The position numbers were made by a program, and so were the translations under genes. From JABMRF01 sp964434235 (GTDB taxonomy: Bacteria > Patescibacteriota > Patescibacteriia > UBA11705 > JABHMO01): a stretch of DNA of 25,373 nt. The notes below the pieces were generated by a model, which worked only from the letters and a program-made list of their open reading frames with translations, had not been told where the DNA came from and did no database searches. This document shows positions 14,267-22,393 of this stretch, in pieces. How positions within the stretch are numbered: position 1 is the stretch's first letter; each line of letters opens with the position of its first letter. The DNA lies in NCBI GenBank assembly GCA_964434235.1, contig CAYSUN010000010.1, positions 1 through 25,373 on the forward strand. Direction: 5' to 3'.

Positions 14267-15340
14267 TTATTGTTCTATAAACATCGTTCCAATAAATATA
14301 TTTGCAGTTTCAACAGGGTGAATTAAAAGTTCACTAACGACCCGTGTTGTCGGCACTTCCTTTGGAATCCAATTCACACCACCATCCAAAGTTTTGTAAA
14401 CCATAGTATTAGTACTGTAATAAATATAATTAGAATTAATTGGATCAATCGCAATTGAATAAATTCTTTCAGAACCTGGCGAAGTTACTAATTTTACTTC
14501 TTGCCAAGTATCACCAAAATCTAAACTTTTTAATAAACCATAGCGATTAGCATAAATGATCATTCCAGCAGTTGACCTAGACAAATCAAAATCATAATAA
14601 GAAATAGCCCCACTAAAATCTCTCATTGCAATATTCATGTCTGTCCATTCTTCTGTATCAACTTCTTTTCTATACATTCCTCCATCCAAAAGTCCGACAT
14701 AAATTCTTCGACTGTCACTATAATCTAATTTTATTTTCATCACTCGTTGAGGAAAATTATGAGCCAATTTCCAGCTAGTTCCATAATCCATACTTTGCAA
14801 AAAACCACCGTCTGACAAACCAGCATAAACAACATTTGGTTTAAACCAATCAACAGCCAAAGCTGACACAACCTTGTCTACATTGTCAGTAAAATAAATT
14901 TGTTTCCAGGTTCTAGTACAATCTTCACTTTTATAGATTTTACTATTTACAGCTGCATAAAGTGTGCATTTGTCTTTTGTATCAATAGCTAAATCGCGAA
15001 CAACTCCCTCAGGCAATTTTTTAGATCGTTGCCAGCCAGTGCCTCGTTCGTATGAATACAATAAACCATGCCCTCGAGTTCCTGCATAAATAGCTTCACT
15101 ATCACTTGGATCAAACATCATAAAAGAAATATCAGTTTCCGCAATTGTGCCAGGAATTTCACCAGGAGTCATTAAGGCACTTTGATGTTGCCAAGTTTCA
15201 AAACGATCATTAGTCATAAAAACACCACCCAAATTTGCTGGAGCAGTCGTAGTCTTCTTGAATGTAATACAACCAGTTCCACCAAAAACTAAGGCCAACA
15301 TCACCACTGACAAAAATAAGCTTTTACTAATTTTGTTCAT
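14267..15340 (-). CDS. Exported beta-propeller protein with BNR/YCF48-like repeats, probable lipoprotein (357 aa)
   Basis: The N-terminus is KISKSLFLSVVMLALVFGGTGC, a signal peptide ending at Cys24, which fits a relaxed lipobox (GTGC, with Gly where Leu is usual). At least four Asp-box-like repeats follow: SEDCTRTWK, SMDYGTSWK, SLDFGDTWQ and TLDGGVNWI. Each is preceded by strands of the form 'I-Y-A-G-x-x-x-G-G'. This is the arrangement of sortilin/YCF48/sialidase-like beta-propellers. It probably sits on the outer face of the membrane as a binding or assembly factor; the ligand is unknown and no sialidase catalytic residues are evident. It is encoded between the holB-like gene and frr with short gaps and no SD, so it is likely cotranscribed. 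Confidence 0.85.
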   Translation of the reverse strand: MNKISKSLFLSVVMLALVFGGTGCITFKKTTTAPANLGGVFMTNDRFETWQHQSALMTPGEIPGTIAETDISFMMFDPSDSEAIYAGTRGHGLLYSYERGTGWQRSKKLPEGVVRDLAIDTKDKCTLYAAVNSKIYKSEDCTRTWKQIYFTDNVDKVVSALAVDWFKPNVVYAGLSDGGFLQSMDYGTSWKLAHNFPQRVMKIKLDYSDSRRIYVGLLDGGMYRKEVDTEEWTDMNIAMRDFSGAISYYDFDLSRSTAGMIIYANRYGLLKSLDFGDTWQEVKLVTSPGSERIYSIAIDPINSNYIYYSTNTMVYKTLDGGVNWIPKEVPTTRVVSELLIHPVETANIFIGTMFIEQ

Positions 15341-15377
15341 AAATTATTTTTTATTTTTATTATCGCAATTAGCGATT

Positions 15378-16427
15378 TTATATATTAATAATTAAATTTT
15401 CAAAAAGCAACCGAGGATTAATATTTTGTCTTAAAAGTTTTTTTGCTTTTTCTATATCCCTCAAAAAACTTAGCAAGACTGATTGTTTATAATTGGCAAA
15501 TATCTCTTTGTAATTGTTTTCAAATTTTTGATTTGTAATAAGATTTTCCTGAGAATTAGCAACCAGCAAAAGATCTCTAGCAATAGCGGAAAAATAATTA
15601 AGAATTTTAATAACTTCATCAATGTCTTTATTATTTTCTACTAATTCTTCAATATACTTAAACCTGGCAGTTGAATTTTCATTCAATAAATCTAACATGC
15701 CCTCAATTATTTGATTATAATCGTCTAATGATGGCAAATTGTTGTAAAACTTCATGGCCACAGTTGGTCGCCCCAAAGCTACACTTGATAAACTTTTGGC
15801 TTGTTCACGATTAGCACCTTTATCCAATAAATGATCATAAATTTCTTGACGAGTAACTGGCAGAAACTTAAACATTTGAACTCGCGACAAGATAGTTGGT
15901 AAAAGTGAATCCTTGTTTGGACTACCCAAAATAATTACGGTTCGTGGAGCGGGTTCTTCTAATGTTTTCAAAAGTGCATTGCTCGCTTCTTGATTCAATA
16001 ACTGAGCTTCTGGAATAAGCACTATTTTAAAAGAATTCAAAAACGCGCGCTTGGAAATTTTTTCTAACAAATCTCTGATTTGAGCAACAGAAATTACTGA
16101 CTTTTTCTTGCCTGTTTTTTCATTAATCTCACGATCAACAATATACAAATCTGGATAAATATTTTTTTGGAATTGTTGACAAGCAGAACATTGACCACAG
16201 GGCACAACTGCACCTAAATTCGTTGACTTGACATATGTGCCATATTTTTCACAAACCAATGAATTAGCAAAAGTTTTAGCAGTCAACGTTTTCCCAACTT
16301 TTGATGGTCCATAAAAAAGATAAGCATGAGCTATAGTTTGATTAACTATACTTTTCTGCAAAAATTTCTTAATTTTCTCATGTCCAATAATTTGCCAATC
16401 AAATTCTAGACTATTGCCTGTACTCAT
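15378..16427 (-). CDS. holB: DNA polymerase III delta-prime (clamp-loader) subunit
   Basis: AAA+ clamp-loader protein of 349 aa. Domain I: IGHEKIKKFLQKSI, AHAYLFYGPSKVGKT with Walker A at 40-47, and a four-Cys zinc module (Cys59, Cys77, Cys80, Cys83 in PCGQCSACQ). The Walker B region reads IVLIPEAQLL (135-144), lacking the usual Asp-Glu pair, and the SRC motif is SRV (181-183). These losses are typical of delta-prime rather than the ATPase gamma/tau subunit. The chain ends after the collar domain with no tau-like extension. The role is loading the sliding clamp during replication. It lies 37 nt from the propeller gene and 26 nt from the small unknown upstream. No SD. Confidence 0.9.
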   Translation of the reverse strand: MSTGNSLEFDWQIIGHEKIKKFLQKSIVNQTIAHAYLFYGPSKVGKTLTAKTFANSLVCEKYGTYVKSTNLGAVVPCGQCSACQQFQKNIYPDLYIVDREINEKTGKKKSVISVAQIRDLLEKISKRAFLNSFKIVLIPEAQLLNQEASNALLKTLEEPAPRTVIILGSPNKDSLLPTILSRVQMFKFLPVTRQEIYDHLLDKGANREQAKSLSSVALGRPTVAMKFYNNLPSLDDYNQIIEGMLDLLNENSTARFKYIEELVENNKDIDEVIKILNYFSAIARDLLLVANSQENLITNQKFENNYKEIFANYKQSVLLSFLRDIEKAKKLLRQNINPRLLFENLIINI

Positions 16428-16453
16428 ATTTTATCAAATATTTTTTAAAAACA

Positions 16454-16729
16454 CTATTCAAACTTAAATTCTTGAACATAACCTCCTTCTCCCACATAAT
16501 GAACAACTATTTTCCTATTATCTTTCAAAATTATAGTAAAAAAAACTCTACCATCAATATTTCGGCTTTCTTCATTTTTTTGAACACTTTTAATTTGATC
16601 CATTTTAATTCCCTCCTCGAATAATCTAGCTGAAACATGCACAGGCAAATCGTTGCTATCTATATTTTTTTCTCCTTTTTGTTTTAAAAACTCAAACATA
16701 CTTTTATATAATTTATTACTTAACGCCAA
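16454..16729 (-). CDS. Unknown small soluble protein (91 aa)
   Basis: Not recognised. An N-terminal helix (KLYKSMFEFLKQKG) is followed by about 50 residues with strand-rich character (RVFFTIILKDNRKIVVHYVGEGGYVQEFKFE). That could be a small alpha/beta or SH3-like fold. The longest reading uses TTG at 16729. An internal ATG at 16699 (MFEFLKQKGEKN) is an alternative start and would give 81 aa. Neither has an SD. It lies 12 nt after the 154-aa gene and 26 nt before holB, inside the same leftward run. Confidence 0.6.
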   Translation of the reverse strand: MALSNKLYKSMFEFLKQKGEKNIDSNDLPVHVSARLFEEGIKMDQIKSVQKNEESRNIDGRVFFTIILKDNRKIVVHYVGEGGYVQEFKFE

Positions 16730-16741
16730 TAAAAAATTTCT

Positions 16742-17206
16742 CTAACCAAGGCTATCAAGATATTTCAAAAACTCATCCCAAACTATTTCCGACAACCTAT
16801 CTCCTAATCTTTTCCACATTCCCTTATCAATAACCTCAAAAGATAAAATGTATTCCTTTGGCCCAGCCCCATAATCAACAAATTTTTTTAAAATTTTTAT
16901 CACTTCTTGTCCAATTCTTTCGTTTATTTTGTCAGTTAATTCTTTCACCCCACGACTAAACTCTTTTTGAATATTTTCATCTTGCGAATTTTTCAATTCA
17001 TCTTCAACATAACTTAAATATGGTTTTTTCCATTTCTCAACGTGTCCATAACAAGATTCGGTTGGAGTTATTGGCAATTTAAAAAATCTTTCCAAAATCG
17101 GAATCAGCTCTTGATCAATTTCCGGTGATTCAATGGAACGTTTTAACATCTCTAAATTTCCACTATCTTTTTGGAAAAATCTTTCCATTTTTATAAATTC
17201 TTTCAT
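16742..17206 (-). CDS. Unknown charged protein with a CYGH motif (154 aa)
   Basis: Not recognised. Largely helical and charged. Near residues 48-66 there is TPTESCYGHVEKWKKPYLSY, a Cys-x-Gly-His arrangement followed by a 'PY-hydrophobic' strand that could be a metal or active site. The C-terminal part is WKRLGDRLSEIVWDEFLKYL. The ATG is one base after the stop of the methyltransferase (TAA-A-ATG), so the two are probably translationally coupled and may act together. No SD. Confidence 0.6.
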   Translation of the reverse strand: MKEFIKMERFFQKDSGNLEMLKRSIESPEIDQELIPILERFFKLPITPTESCYGHVEKWKKPYLSYVEDELKNSQDENIQKEFSRGVKELTDKINERIGQEVIKILKKFVDYGAGPKEYILSFEVIDKGMWKRLGDRLSEIVWDEFLKYLDSLG

Positions 17207-17207
17207 T

Positions 17208-17816
17208 TTATTTTTTGTTTACTTTTTGAGCAAATATTTCCATTCCTTTATTACCCTGCCAATAACCGAACTCCAAAATTGAGAAATTATTTCCAAGAAT
17301 TAACTCCTTAAAAGACTTGACTGTTAATCTTTTTTTTATAATATTCCCTTTCTCCACATCCTGAATTTCATAATTCCTCTTTTTATCACTAACAACTGAA
17401 GTAAGATACAAAATTCCATCTACTTTTAACAAATTTCTTAGCTTTTTCACAAACTTTACTTGATCCTTAATTGAAATATGATGAAAAACTCGACAACACC
17501 AAATTCCGCCATATTTTTTTATTTTTGAATCTAAATCCAAAACATCTACAACTTCAAATTTTGCCTTTGAACTAAAATTTTTGGCTAACTTTATCATTTC
17601 TTTTGAAATATCTATTCCAAAAACTGAACAACCGTTTTCCGTTAAAAACTGCGAATCCTGCCCACCACCACAACCAACATCCAAAACTGAAGAATTTTTC
17701 GGTAATAATTTTAAAAATTTTTTTAAGGCTGGAAGCGAAAGCTGTTCATTATAACCATGTTCCTGTGTATATTCAGACGCTATTTGGTCATAAAATTTAG
17801 CAGTCTTATCTTGCAT
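17208..17816 (-). CDS. Class I SAM-dependent methyltransferase (202 aa)
   Basis: Rossmann-type methyltransferase. Motif I is VLDVGCGGGQDS (44-55). An acidic residue ends strand 2 (FGIDIS, 66-71), motif II lies around FEVVDVLDLD, and the post-motif strand is GGIWCCRVFHHI. The N-terminus YDQIASEYTQEHG is the usual cap of small-molecule or UbiE/BioC-like methyltransferases. The substrate is unknown. It sits between a GT4 glycosyltransferase and two unknown genes, with 17-nt and 1-nt gaps, so a role in modifying a surface glycan or a coupled metabolite is possible. Weak purine-rich AAGAAAAAG precedes the ATG. Confidence 0.9.
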   Translation of the reverse strand: MQDKTAKFYDQIASEYTQEHGYNEQLSLPALKKFLKLLPKNSSVLDVGCGGGQDSQFLTENGCSVFGIDISKEMIKLAKNFSSKAKFEVVDVLDLDSKIKKYGGIWCCRVFHHISIKDQVKFVKKLRNLLKVDGILYLTSVVSDKKRNYEIQDVEKGNIIKKRLTVKSFKELILGNNFSILEFGYWQGNKGMEIFAQKVNKK

Positions 17817-17833
17817 ACTTTTTCTTAAATAAA

Positions 17834-18988
17834 TTAATTTTGGGAAACTTCAATTAACTCTTTCAAAGTTTCCTCAGCTGACTTTTGCCAAGAAAAATTT
17901 TGACAATGGATCAAGCCTTTTTGTTGTAATGATTCTGCCACTTCAGGATTTAATAAAACTTGTTTCATTCGAAAAACAATATCATCAATTTTATTTGGAT
18001 CAAATAAAAGAGCTGCTTCGCCAGCGGCCTCAGGCAGACTTGTTGTATTCGAACAAATAACTGGACAACCGCAAGACATAGCCTCCAAAACAGGAATTCC
18101 AAACCCTTCAAACAAAGACGGAAACACAAATAAATCTGCTCCGTTTAACCAAATAGGCAAATCATCATCATCAACCCAACCTGGCAAAACAACATCATCA
18201 GCTAAATTGTATTTTTTAATATTTTCTTCAACTTCCTCAAAACCAAAACCTGGTTTGCCAATTAACACTAATTTATGCTGATCCTCAGGCTGATCTTTTT
18301 TGAATTTACTAAAAGCTTCAACTAATCCAGCTGTATTTTTCTTTTCTTCCAAACGTCCAATGTATAAAATATATTTACTTGTTAACTTTGGTTCAAAGTT
18401 TTGAAGTAATTTATAAGTTACATTATCATAACCATTATAAACAACCTTGATTTTTTTTGGATCTATTTTATAAAAATTAGCAATATCTTCTTTGGAAAAT
18501 TTAGACACAGTAATAATTTTATCAGCAAATTTCTTTATAAATCTGATACTAATCTTGTGATAAAGTTTATCGGCCCAAGAATAAAGTTCTGGAAAATGTT
18601 CAAACCCAATATCGTGCACAGTTACTATTACTTTTTTAGGATTAAACAATGGTATTGTATGCGCTGGCACAAAAAGCAAATCTGGTTTTTTACCAAAAAG
18701 CATTTCTAAACTCAATCGGCCAAGAGTCCAAAATTTTGGTAATGGCTTGCCCAGCACCCGAATTCGACTTATCCAAGAAAAAAGAGTGGTGCTGGGCCAC
18801 TTTAAAACTTTTTCTTCAAAATTAGACGGACATTTTGCTAAATCTCCAGTCAATGGTTTATCTGTGTATAAAAAATAGCGGTTGTCCTTATCAATTTTTT
18901 TTAGTTGTTCAATTATATGATAAGAATACCACTCTACTCCAGTTTTTTTAGTTTTATTTGCGCGCGAAGCGTCTATTCCTATAATCAT
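17834..18988 (-). CDS. GT4-family glycosyltransferase (384 aa)
   Basis: GT-B fold retaining glycosyltransferase. The N-terminal domain starts MIIGIDASRANKTKKTGVEWYSYHI, with the early Gly loop. VTVHDIGFEHFPELY and ITVSKFSKEDI are typical of family 4. The C-terminal nucleotide-sugar domain has YIGRLEEKKN (about 209-218) and PSLFEGFGIPVLEAMSCGCPVICS, with the E-x7-E motif at 294-302. It transfers a sugar to a glycan or lipid at the inner membrane face; donor and acceptor are unknown. I start it at the ATG at 18988. The frame is open to a TTG at 19015, but that stretch encodes a G-quadruplex leader (GWVGG). The mreB gene upstream and methyltransferase downstream are on the same strand. Confidence 0.92.
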   Translation of the reverse strand: MIIGIDASRANKTKKTGVEWYSYHIIEQLKKIDKDNRYFLYTDKPLTGDLAKCPSNFEEKVLKWPSTTLFSWISRIRVLGKPLPKFWTLGRLSLEMLFGKKPDLLFVPAHTIPLFNPKKVIVTVHDIGFEHFPELYSWADKLYHKISIRFIKKFADKIITVSKFSKEDIANFYKIDPKKIKVVYNGYDNVTYKLLQNFEPKLTSKYILYIGRLEEKKNTAGLVEAFSKFKKDQPEDQHKLVLIGKPGFGFEEVEENIKKYNLADDVVLPGWVDDDDLPIWLNGADLFVFPSLFEGFGIPVLEAMSCGCPVICSNTTSLPEAAGEAALLFDPNKIDDIVFRMKQVLLNPEVAESLQQKGLIHCQNFSWQKSAEETLKELIEVSQN

Positions 18989-18997
18989 AAATACTAT

Positions 18998-19013
18998 CCC
19001 GCCCACCCACCCC
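18998..19013 (-). promoter_or_regulatory. G-quadruplex motif in the glycosyltransferase leader
   Basis: The minus strand, which is the mRNA sense, reads GGGGTGGGTGGGCGGG. These are four G-runs with single-base loops, the most stable class of quadruplex sequence. It ends 9 nt before the ATG at 18988, where an SD would lie. It may mask or replace a ribosome site. Confidence 0.65.
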
Positions 19014-19047
19014 AACGATGTCCTGGCGGACGGCCGCCTAACGGCAG
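18998..19047. repeat. GC-rich island with short hairpin
   Basis: About 50 bases of high G+C in an AT-rich gap. They combine the G-run motif with GGCGG-ACGG-CCGCC (19025-19038), a 5-bp stem with a 4-nt loop, and ACGGCAG. It looks like an inserted dispersed element; a second copy is not in this window. Confidence 0.5.
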
Positions 19048-19067
19048 ATTTAAAATTAACTATCTTC

Positions 19068-19135
19068 TTTTAACTTTATAAACTTTTAACTTTTTATTAC
19101 TTTTTACTTAATACTTTTATTACTGTTAACTTTTA
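19068..19135. repeat. AT-rich ACTTTATAAACTTTTAAC-type repeat after mreB
   Basis: Degenerate copies of TTTAACTTTATAAACTTTTAAC / TTTTTACTTAATACTTTTATTAC between mreB and the glycosyltransferase, similar to 932-979 and 9989-10035. No hairpin terminator is seen here. Confidence 0.55.
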
Positions 19136-19184
19136 CCCCAAACTATAACGCTATAAGACGTTAAGTTCAGGGCAAGCCTTTTAA

Positions 19185-20192
19185 CTATTTCGTCGCTAAG
19201 ATAGAACGTTTATACAAATCTAAATTATCTAACGCAATACCTGTACCTTTGGCTACGCAAAGAAGTGAATCATCAGCTACGTAAACGGGCACACCAACTG
19301 CTCTAGAAATTAGATGATCAATATTACGAAGAAGACTTGAACCACCAGACATTATAATTCCCTTATCAATTACATCAGCTGAAAGTTCTGGTGGAGTTTG
19401 TTGTAAAACTTCTTTAACAGCATCAATTATTCCTTGTAAATCTTTTTGCAAAGCTTCAGTTACATCATTAGAACTAATAGTGATAGTTTTTGGTAAACCT
19501 GAAACCATGTCTCGACCACGAATATCCAAAACAGATGGTCCTTCACTATACATAGCTGAACCAATTTCAATTTTAATATCTTCAGAAGTTCTCTCTCCAA
19601 TGGCTAAATTATATTTTCGACGAATAAATTCTGAGATCGAAGCATCAAAACGGTTTCCACCAATTCGGACGGAAGAGGCAGCCACAATTCCTCCAAGAGA
19701 AATCACCGCAATTTCAGACGTTCCCCCACCAATATCAATAATCATATGACCAGACGCACTTCCAATCGGAATATTAGCTCCAATCGCAGCTGCGATTGGT
19801 TCTTTGATGATATAAGCTGCTCGAGCACCAGCTGCAATAGTGGCATCAATAACAGCCCTTCTTTCCGTGGAAGTAATACCGGCCGGCACAGCAACCATAA
19901 CTTCTGGCCTGAATAATTTAATTCCACCAACTGCTTTATTAATAAAATAGCGAAGCATAGCTTCTGTAGTTTTATAATCAGCAATTACACCGTCTTTTAG
20001 TGGCCGACTAGCAATAATAGTATCTGGTGTTCGACCAATCATTTCTTTGGCTTCATCACCAACTGCTAAAATTTTCTTATCAGTCATTGAAATAGCAACA
20101 ACAGAGGGCTCGTTAATCACGATCCCCCTCTTTGGCAAATGCACTAATGTGTAAGTTGTTCCAAGATCGATCCCAATCTTTCGAATAAACAT
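19185..20192 (-). CDS. mreB: Rod-shape determining actin homologue MreB
   Basis: Complete MreB of 335 aa (family about 335-350), a membrane-associated filament guiding cell wall synthesis. Actin-fold motifs: GIDLGTTYTLVHLP (7-20, phosphate 1), RPLKDGVIADY (63-73), MVAVPAGITSTERRAV (99-114), AAYIIKEPIAAAIGANIPIGSASGHMIIDIGGGTSEIAVIS (125-165), with DIGGGT the phosphate 2 motif, and GIIMSGGSSLLRNID near the C-terminus (adenosine motif). Phosphate 1 has GTTYT where GTANT is common. mreC and mreD are not adjacent. It follows the conserved helical protein by 95 nt. With murJ in the same window it points to active peptidoglycan elongation. No SD. Confidence 0.97.
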   Translation of the reverse strand: MFIRKIGIDLGTTYTLVHLPKRGIVINEPSVVAISMTDKKILAVGDEAKEMIGRTPDTIIASRPLKDGVIADYKTTEAMLRYFINKAVGGIKLFRPEVMVAVPAGITSTERRAVIDATIAAGARAAYIIKEPIAAAIGANIPIGSASGHMIIDIGGGTSEIAVISLGGIVAASSVRIGGNRFDASISEFIRRKYNLAIGERTSEDIKIEIGSAMYSEGPSVLDIRGRDMVSGLPKTITISSNDVTEALQKDLQGIIDAVKEVLQQTPPELSADVIDKGIIMSGGSSLLRNIDHLISRAVGVPVYVADDSLLCVAKGTGIALDNLDLYKRSILATK

Positions 20193-20287
20193 ATCTATCT
20201 TAATCTTTAATTTCTATTCCCAAACAATGTAAAATTTAATTTATTTTCAATTAAAAATGTTTAGGCTTGAAAATCAAAGTTTACAAT

Positions 20288-20803
20288 TTAAATTTTCCCC
20301 TCTTCTTTATCTTGTTTATATTCTAATAATCTATCTGCTTTAATTTTTGATTCTTGTTCTAGAAAAAACTTATTAACGCCAGGAATCATCTTTAGCCAAT
20401 CAACAATTAACTTTACTATTTTTCCAACTTTAATTTTGGCTGATTTCATTAAACGTTCAACTGCTCGGGCAGTTTCCTCACCTTTTTGCTTGAATTCAGA
20501 TTTTCTAATTTCAGACAAGCTTTGATATAAATCATCTAAGCCAACAGAAAGAATTTTTTCTATTTGTTGTAAATCTTCACTTTTGACAGCCACTGGAGAA
20601 GGACTATCTTTGGCTTGACTAACAGATTGAACTGCCGGCGCTACTGCAGGCGCTTTTTCTTTTTGCGGTTCAATTATCTCAACTATTTTTTCTGGACTTT
20701 TAGTTGCTTCAACTGAAGCAAGATTTCCTGATTCTTTAACCTGAGGCAATTCATTACTAGACAATGCATTTTCTGGAGTTGGCGTTGTTGTTTGCGTAGC
20801 CAT
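20288..20803 (-). CDS. Disordered/helical protein upstream of mreB (171 aa)
   Basis: Residues 1-75 are low complexity (Thr/Pro/Ser/Ala/Glu/Lys), probably disordered. Residues 80-165 are helical and include a short amphipathic or membrane-associating stretch: KIKVGKIVKLIVDWLKMIPGVNKFFLEQESKIKADRLLEY. I recall similar 'K-x-I-x-K-L-I-x-x-W-L-x-x-I-P-G-V-N-K-F-F-L-E-Q-E-x-K-I-K-A-D' proteins from other Patescibacteria, of unknown function; this is memory and not a search. Its place directly upstream of mreB on the same strand suggests a role at the membrane with the elongation machinery. The ATG lacks an SD. Confidence 0.75.
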   Translation of the reverse strand: MATQTTTPTPENALSSNELPQVKESGNLASVEATKSPEKIVEIIEPQKEKAPAVAPAVQSVSQAKDSPSPVAVKSEDLQQIEKILSVGLDDLYQSLSEIRKSEFKQKGEETARAVERLMKSAKIKVGKIVKLIVDWLKMIPGVNKFFLEQESKIKADRLLEYKQDKEEGKI

Positions 20804-20932
20804 ATTAAATATAAGATAAATAAGATATATAAAATAATAAAACCCACCTATTTCTTATATCTCAATTAACTGATCTTATGTTGTTATTTTCCTTTATTTT
20901 ATAAAAAAAATCAACTTTTATATACACAAAGT

Positions 20933-20938
20933 ATTATA
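20933..20938 (-). promoter_or_regulatory. Possible -10 box for the mreB unit
   Basis: A consensus TATAAT on the minus strand at 20933-20938, about 130 nt upstream of the ATG at 20803. The matching -35 is poor (TTTATT at 17 bp). The rest of 20804-21020 holds no gene that I can see. Confidence 0.3.
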
Positions 20939-21020
20939 CAATAAATCAACAAAACAATAAAGCCAAAAAATCAAGATATCCCATGTTTTAGGCTCAATAT
21001 TTCATAGCTCATCGAAGCCA

Positions 21021-21072
21021 TTGACAAAACGTATAAAATATGATACAATGCTACGAACTTACAATCGGGGGA
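21021..21072 (+). promoter_or_regulatory. Promoter and SD of the small membrane protein
   Basis: TTGACA (21021-21026), 17 bp, TACAAT (21044-21049), then GGGGGA (21067-21072) four bases before the ATG at 21077. Boxes and spacing are the same as those of speD. Confidence 0.8.
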
Positions 21073-21076
21073 TATA

Positions 21077-21340
21077 ATGGAGCCTATGAGCGAACTGGGT
21101 TGTTTGACAATTTCTTTTCTTTTCACCCTTGCTTGCTTGATCTTTCTCTACCACATTGGCGCAGGACTTCTCCTGCCCAAGAAGTGGAAGAAAAAGATTG
21201 ACACTTGGCTCTGGAGCGTTATTTCAAACGCAACAAAGTCCACGCTTCAGGCATTCGCCCGTCTCCTTGTTTGGCTCGGCAGAATGATCATCAGCTTTCT
21301 TGCCTGGCTTTACGGAAAGGCGAGATCAGCTTTCAGTTGA
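21077..21340 (+). CDS. Small membrane protein, unknown (87 aa)
   Basis: Not recognised. Residues about 8-33 form one strong transmembrane helix (LTISFLFTLACLIFLYHIGAGLLL). It is followed by a basic patch (PKKWKKK) and then a Trp-rich amphipathic stretch with a second hydrophobic segment (about 61-80: RLLVWLGRMIISFLAWLYGKA). An ATG at 21086 is a weaker alternative start. The gene is near 50% G+C, well above its neighbours. It has its own promoter, SD and terminator. Stop is TGA. A longer frame overlapping it at 21205-21507 runs across the terminator and into dus and is not credited. The size and charge pattern would fit a membrane-acting peptide or a small accessory subunit, but nothing proves either. 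Confidence 0.65.
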   Translation: MEPMSELGCLTISFLFTLACLIFLYHIGAGLLLPKKWKKKIDTWLWSVISNATKSTLQAFARLLVWLGRMIISFLAWLYGKARSAFS

Positions 21341-21375
21341 CAACTTTCCCGATCCGAGCATCTTCGGAACGGCTG

Positions 21376-21418
21376 GCTCCAAAATTATACACATGTATTC
21401 TTTTGGAGCTTTTTTTTA
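21376..21418 (+). terminator. Terminator of the small membrane protein
   Basis: Nine-bp stem GCTCCAAAA (21376-21384) with TTTTGGAGC (21401-21409), 16-nt loop, then eight T. No A-run precedes it, so it is mainly one-directional. The T run touches the stop of dus (21416). Confidence 0.8.
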
Positions 21419-22375
21419 GATTTCTCGTAAAGCATTTTTCACATCATCTAAAGTTTTTACTTGAACTAATTTTTGTCTTTGTTTTGAGGCCCCAGAAAAA
21501 CCTTTGACATACCAACATAAATGTTTACGAAGTTCAATTATGCCATGCTCGCCTTTGGTTTTAAAGTTGTATTTAGCATGACTTAAGGCAATTTTTTTTA
21601 TTTGTTTTAAATCTGGATGTGAATATTCTCCATTTTTTAGATAATCTTTAATTTGCTGAAACAACCATGGTCGGCCATAAATCCCTCTAGCCAAACTAAT
21701 TCCATCAACACCAGTTTTTGTAATCATAATTTTTGCATCTTCTGGTTCATTGATTCCACCATTGCCAATAACTATACCTTTGAATTTTTCTTTGGCTAAC
21801 TTCATCATCTCGTAATCAACTTCACCAGTAAAAGCTTTTTCATAAGTTCGACCATGCAACATTAAAGTTGTAACAGGCAAATCTTTTATTTTATCAATAA
21901 AATCTAAGACTGTAATTTTGCCAGAACCATTTTTTTTATTTATTGAAACTCTAGTTTTAACTGATACTGGTAATTTCGTTGCTTCGCAAACAGCGTGAAC
22001 AAGTTCATGACAATTATTCAAATCTCGCAAAAGTGTAACTCCACCTTCGTGAGCAACTACTTTTTTGGCTGGACAACCAAAATTTATATCTATTCCACTA
22101 AATCCAAACTCTTCAACTTGAGCCACTGCTTTTTTTATTAATTCAGGCCTTTTCCCAAACAACTGCAAAACTACTGGCTTTTCTTTTGAATTATGTTCCA
22201 ACATGGCTTGAGTTTTTTTTGAATCATAATATAGAGCATCAATTGAAGTCATTTCACTATAAACCACGTCTGCACCATTTTCCCGACAAAGCAAACGAAA
22301 GGCTGAATCTGTAAGGCCAGCCATAGGTGCTAAAACCATGCTTGGAGTTTTAATTTTTAACCAAAAATTTTTCAT
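21416..22375 (-). CDS. dus: tRNA-dihydrouridine synthase (Dus)
   Basis: FMN-dependent reductase of tRNA uridines, 319 aa. The family signature is complete: VLAPMAGLTDSAFR (14-27), SEMTSIDAL, VVLQLFGKRPE, and GIDINFGCPAKKVVAHEGGVTLLRD (94-118), with catalytic Cys101 in NFGCPAKK. VSVKTRV, LMLHGRTYEKAFTGEVDYE, VIGNGGI (FMN binding) and GISLARGIYGRPWLFQQI follow. Subfamily (DusB-like by general form) cannot be fixed. Divergent from speD; start codons lie 96 bp apart with the speD promoter in between. No SD precedes its ATG. Confidence 0.95.
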   Translation of the reverse strand: MKNFWLKIKTPSMVLAPMAGLTDSAFRLLCRENGADVVYSEMTSIDALYYDSKKTQAMLEHNSKEKPVVLQLFGKRPELIKKAVAQVEEFGFSGIDINFGCPAKKVVAHEGGVTLLRDLNNCHELVHAVCEATKLPVSVKTRVSINKKNGSGKITVLDFIDKIKDLPVTTLMLHGRTYEKAFTGEVDYEMMKLAKEKFKGIVIGNGGINEPEDAKIMITKTGVDGISLARGIYGRPWLFQQIKDYLKNGEYSHPDLKQIKKIALSHAKYNFKTKGEHGIIELRKHLCWYVKGFSGASKQRQKLVQVKTLDDVKNALREI

Positions 22376-22393
22376 AATTTTATCTTGTAAATA

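Noticed and set aside
19146..19163. TAACG...CGTTA inverted repeat as mreB terminator
   Set aside because: Only 5 bp with an 8-nt loop and no U tract.
21205..21507. 100-codon plus-strand frame overlapping the 87-aa gene
   Set aside because: It crosses a clear terminator, overlaps dus in antisense and has no SD; the 87-aa frame has the promoter and SD.
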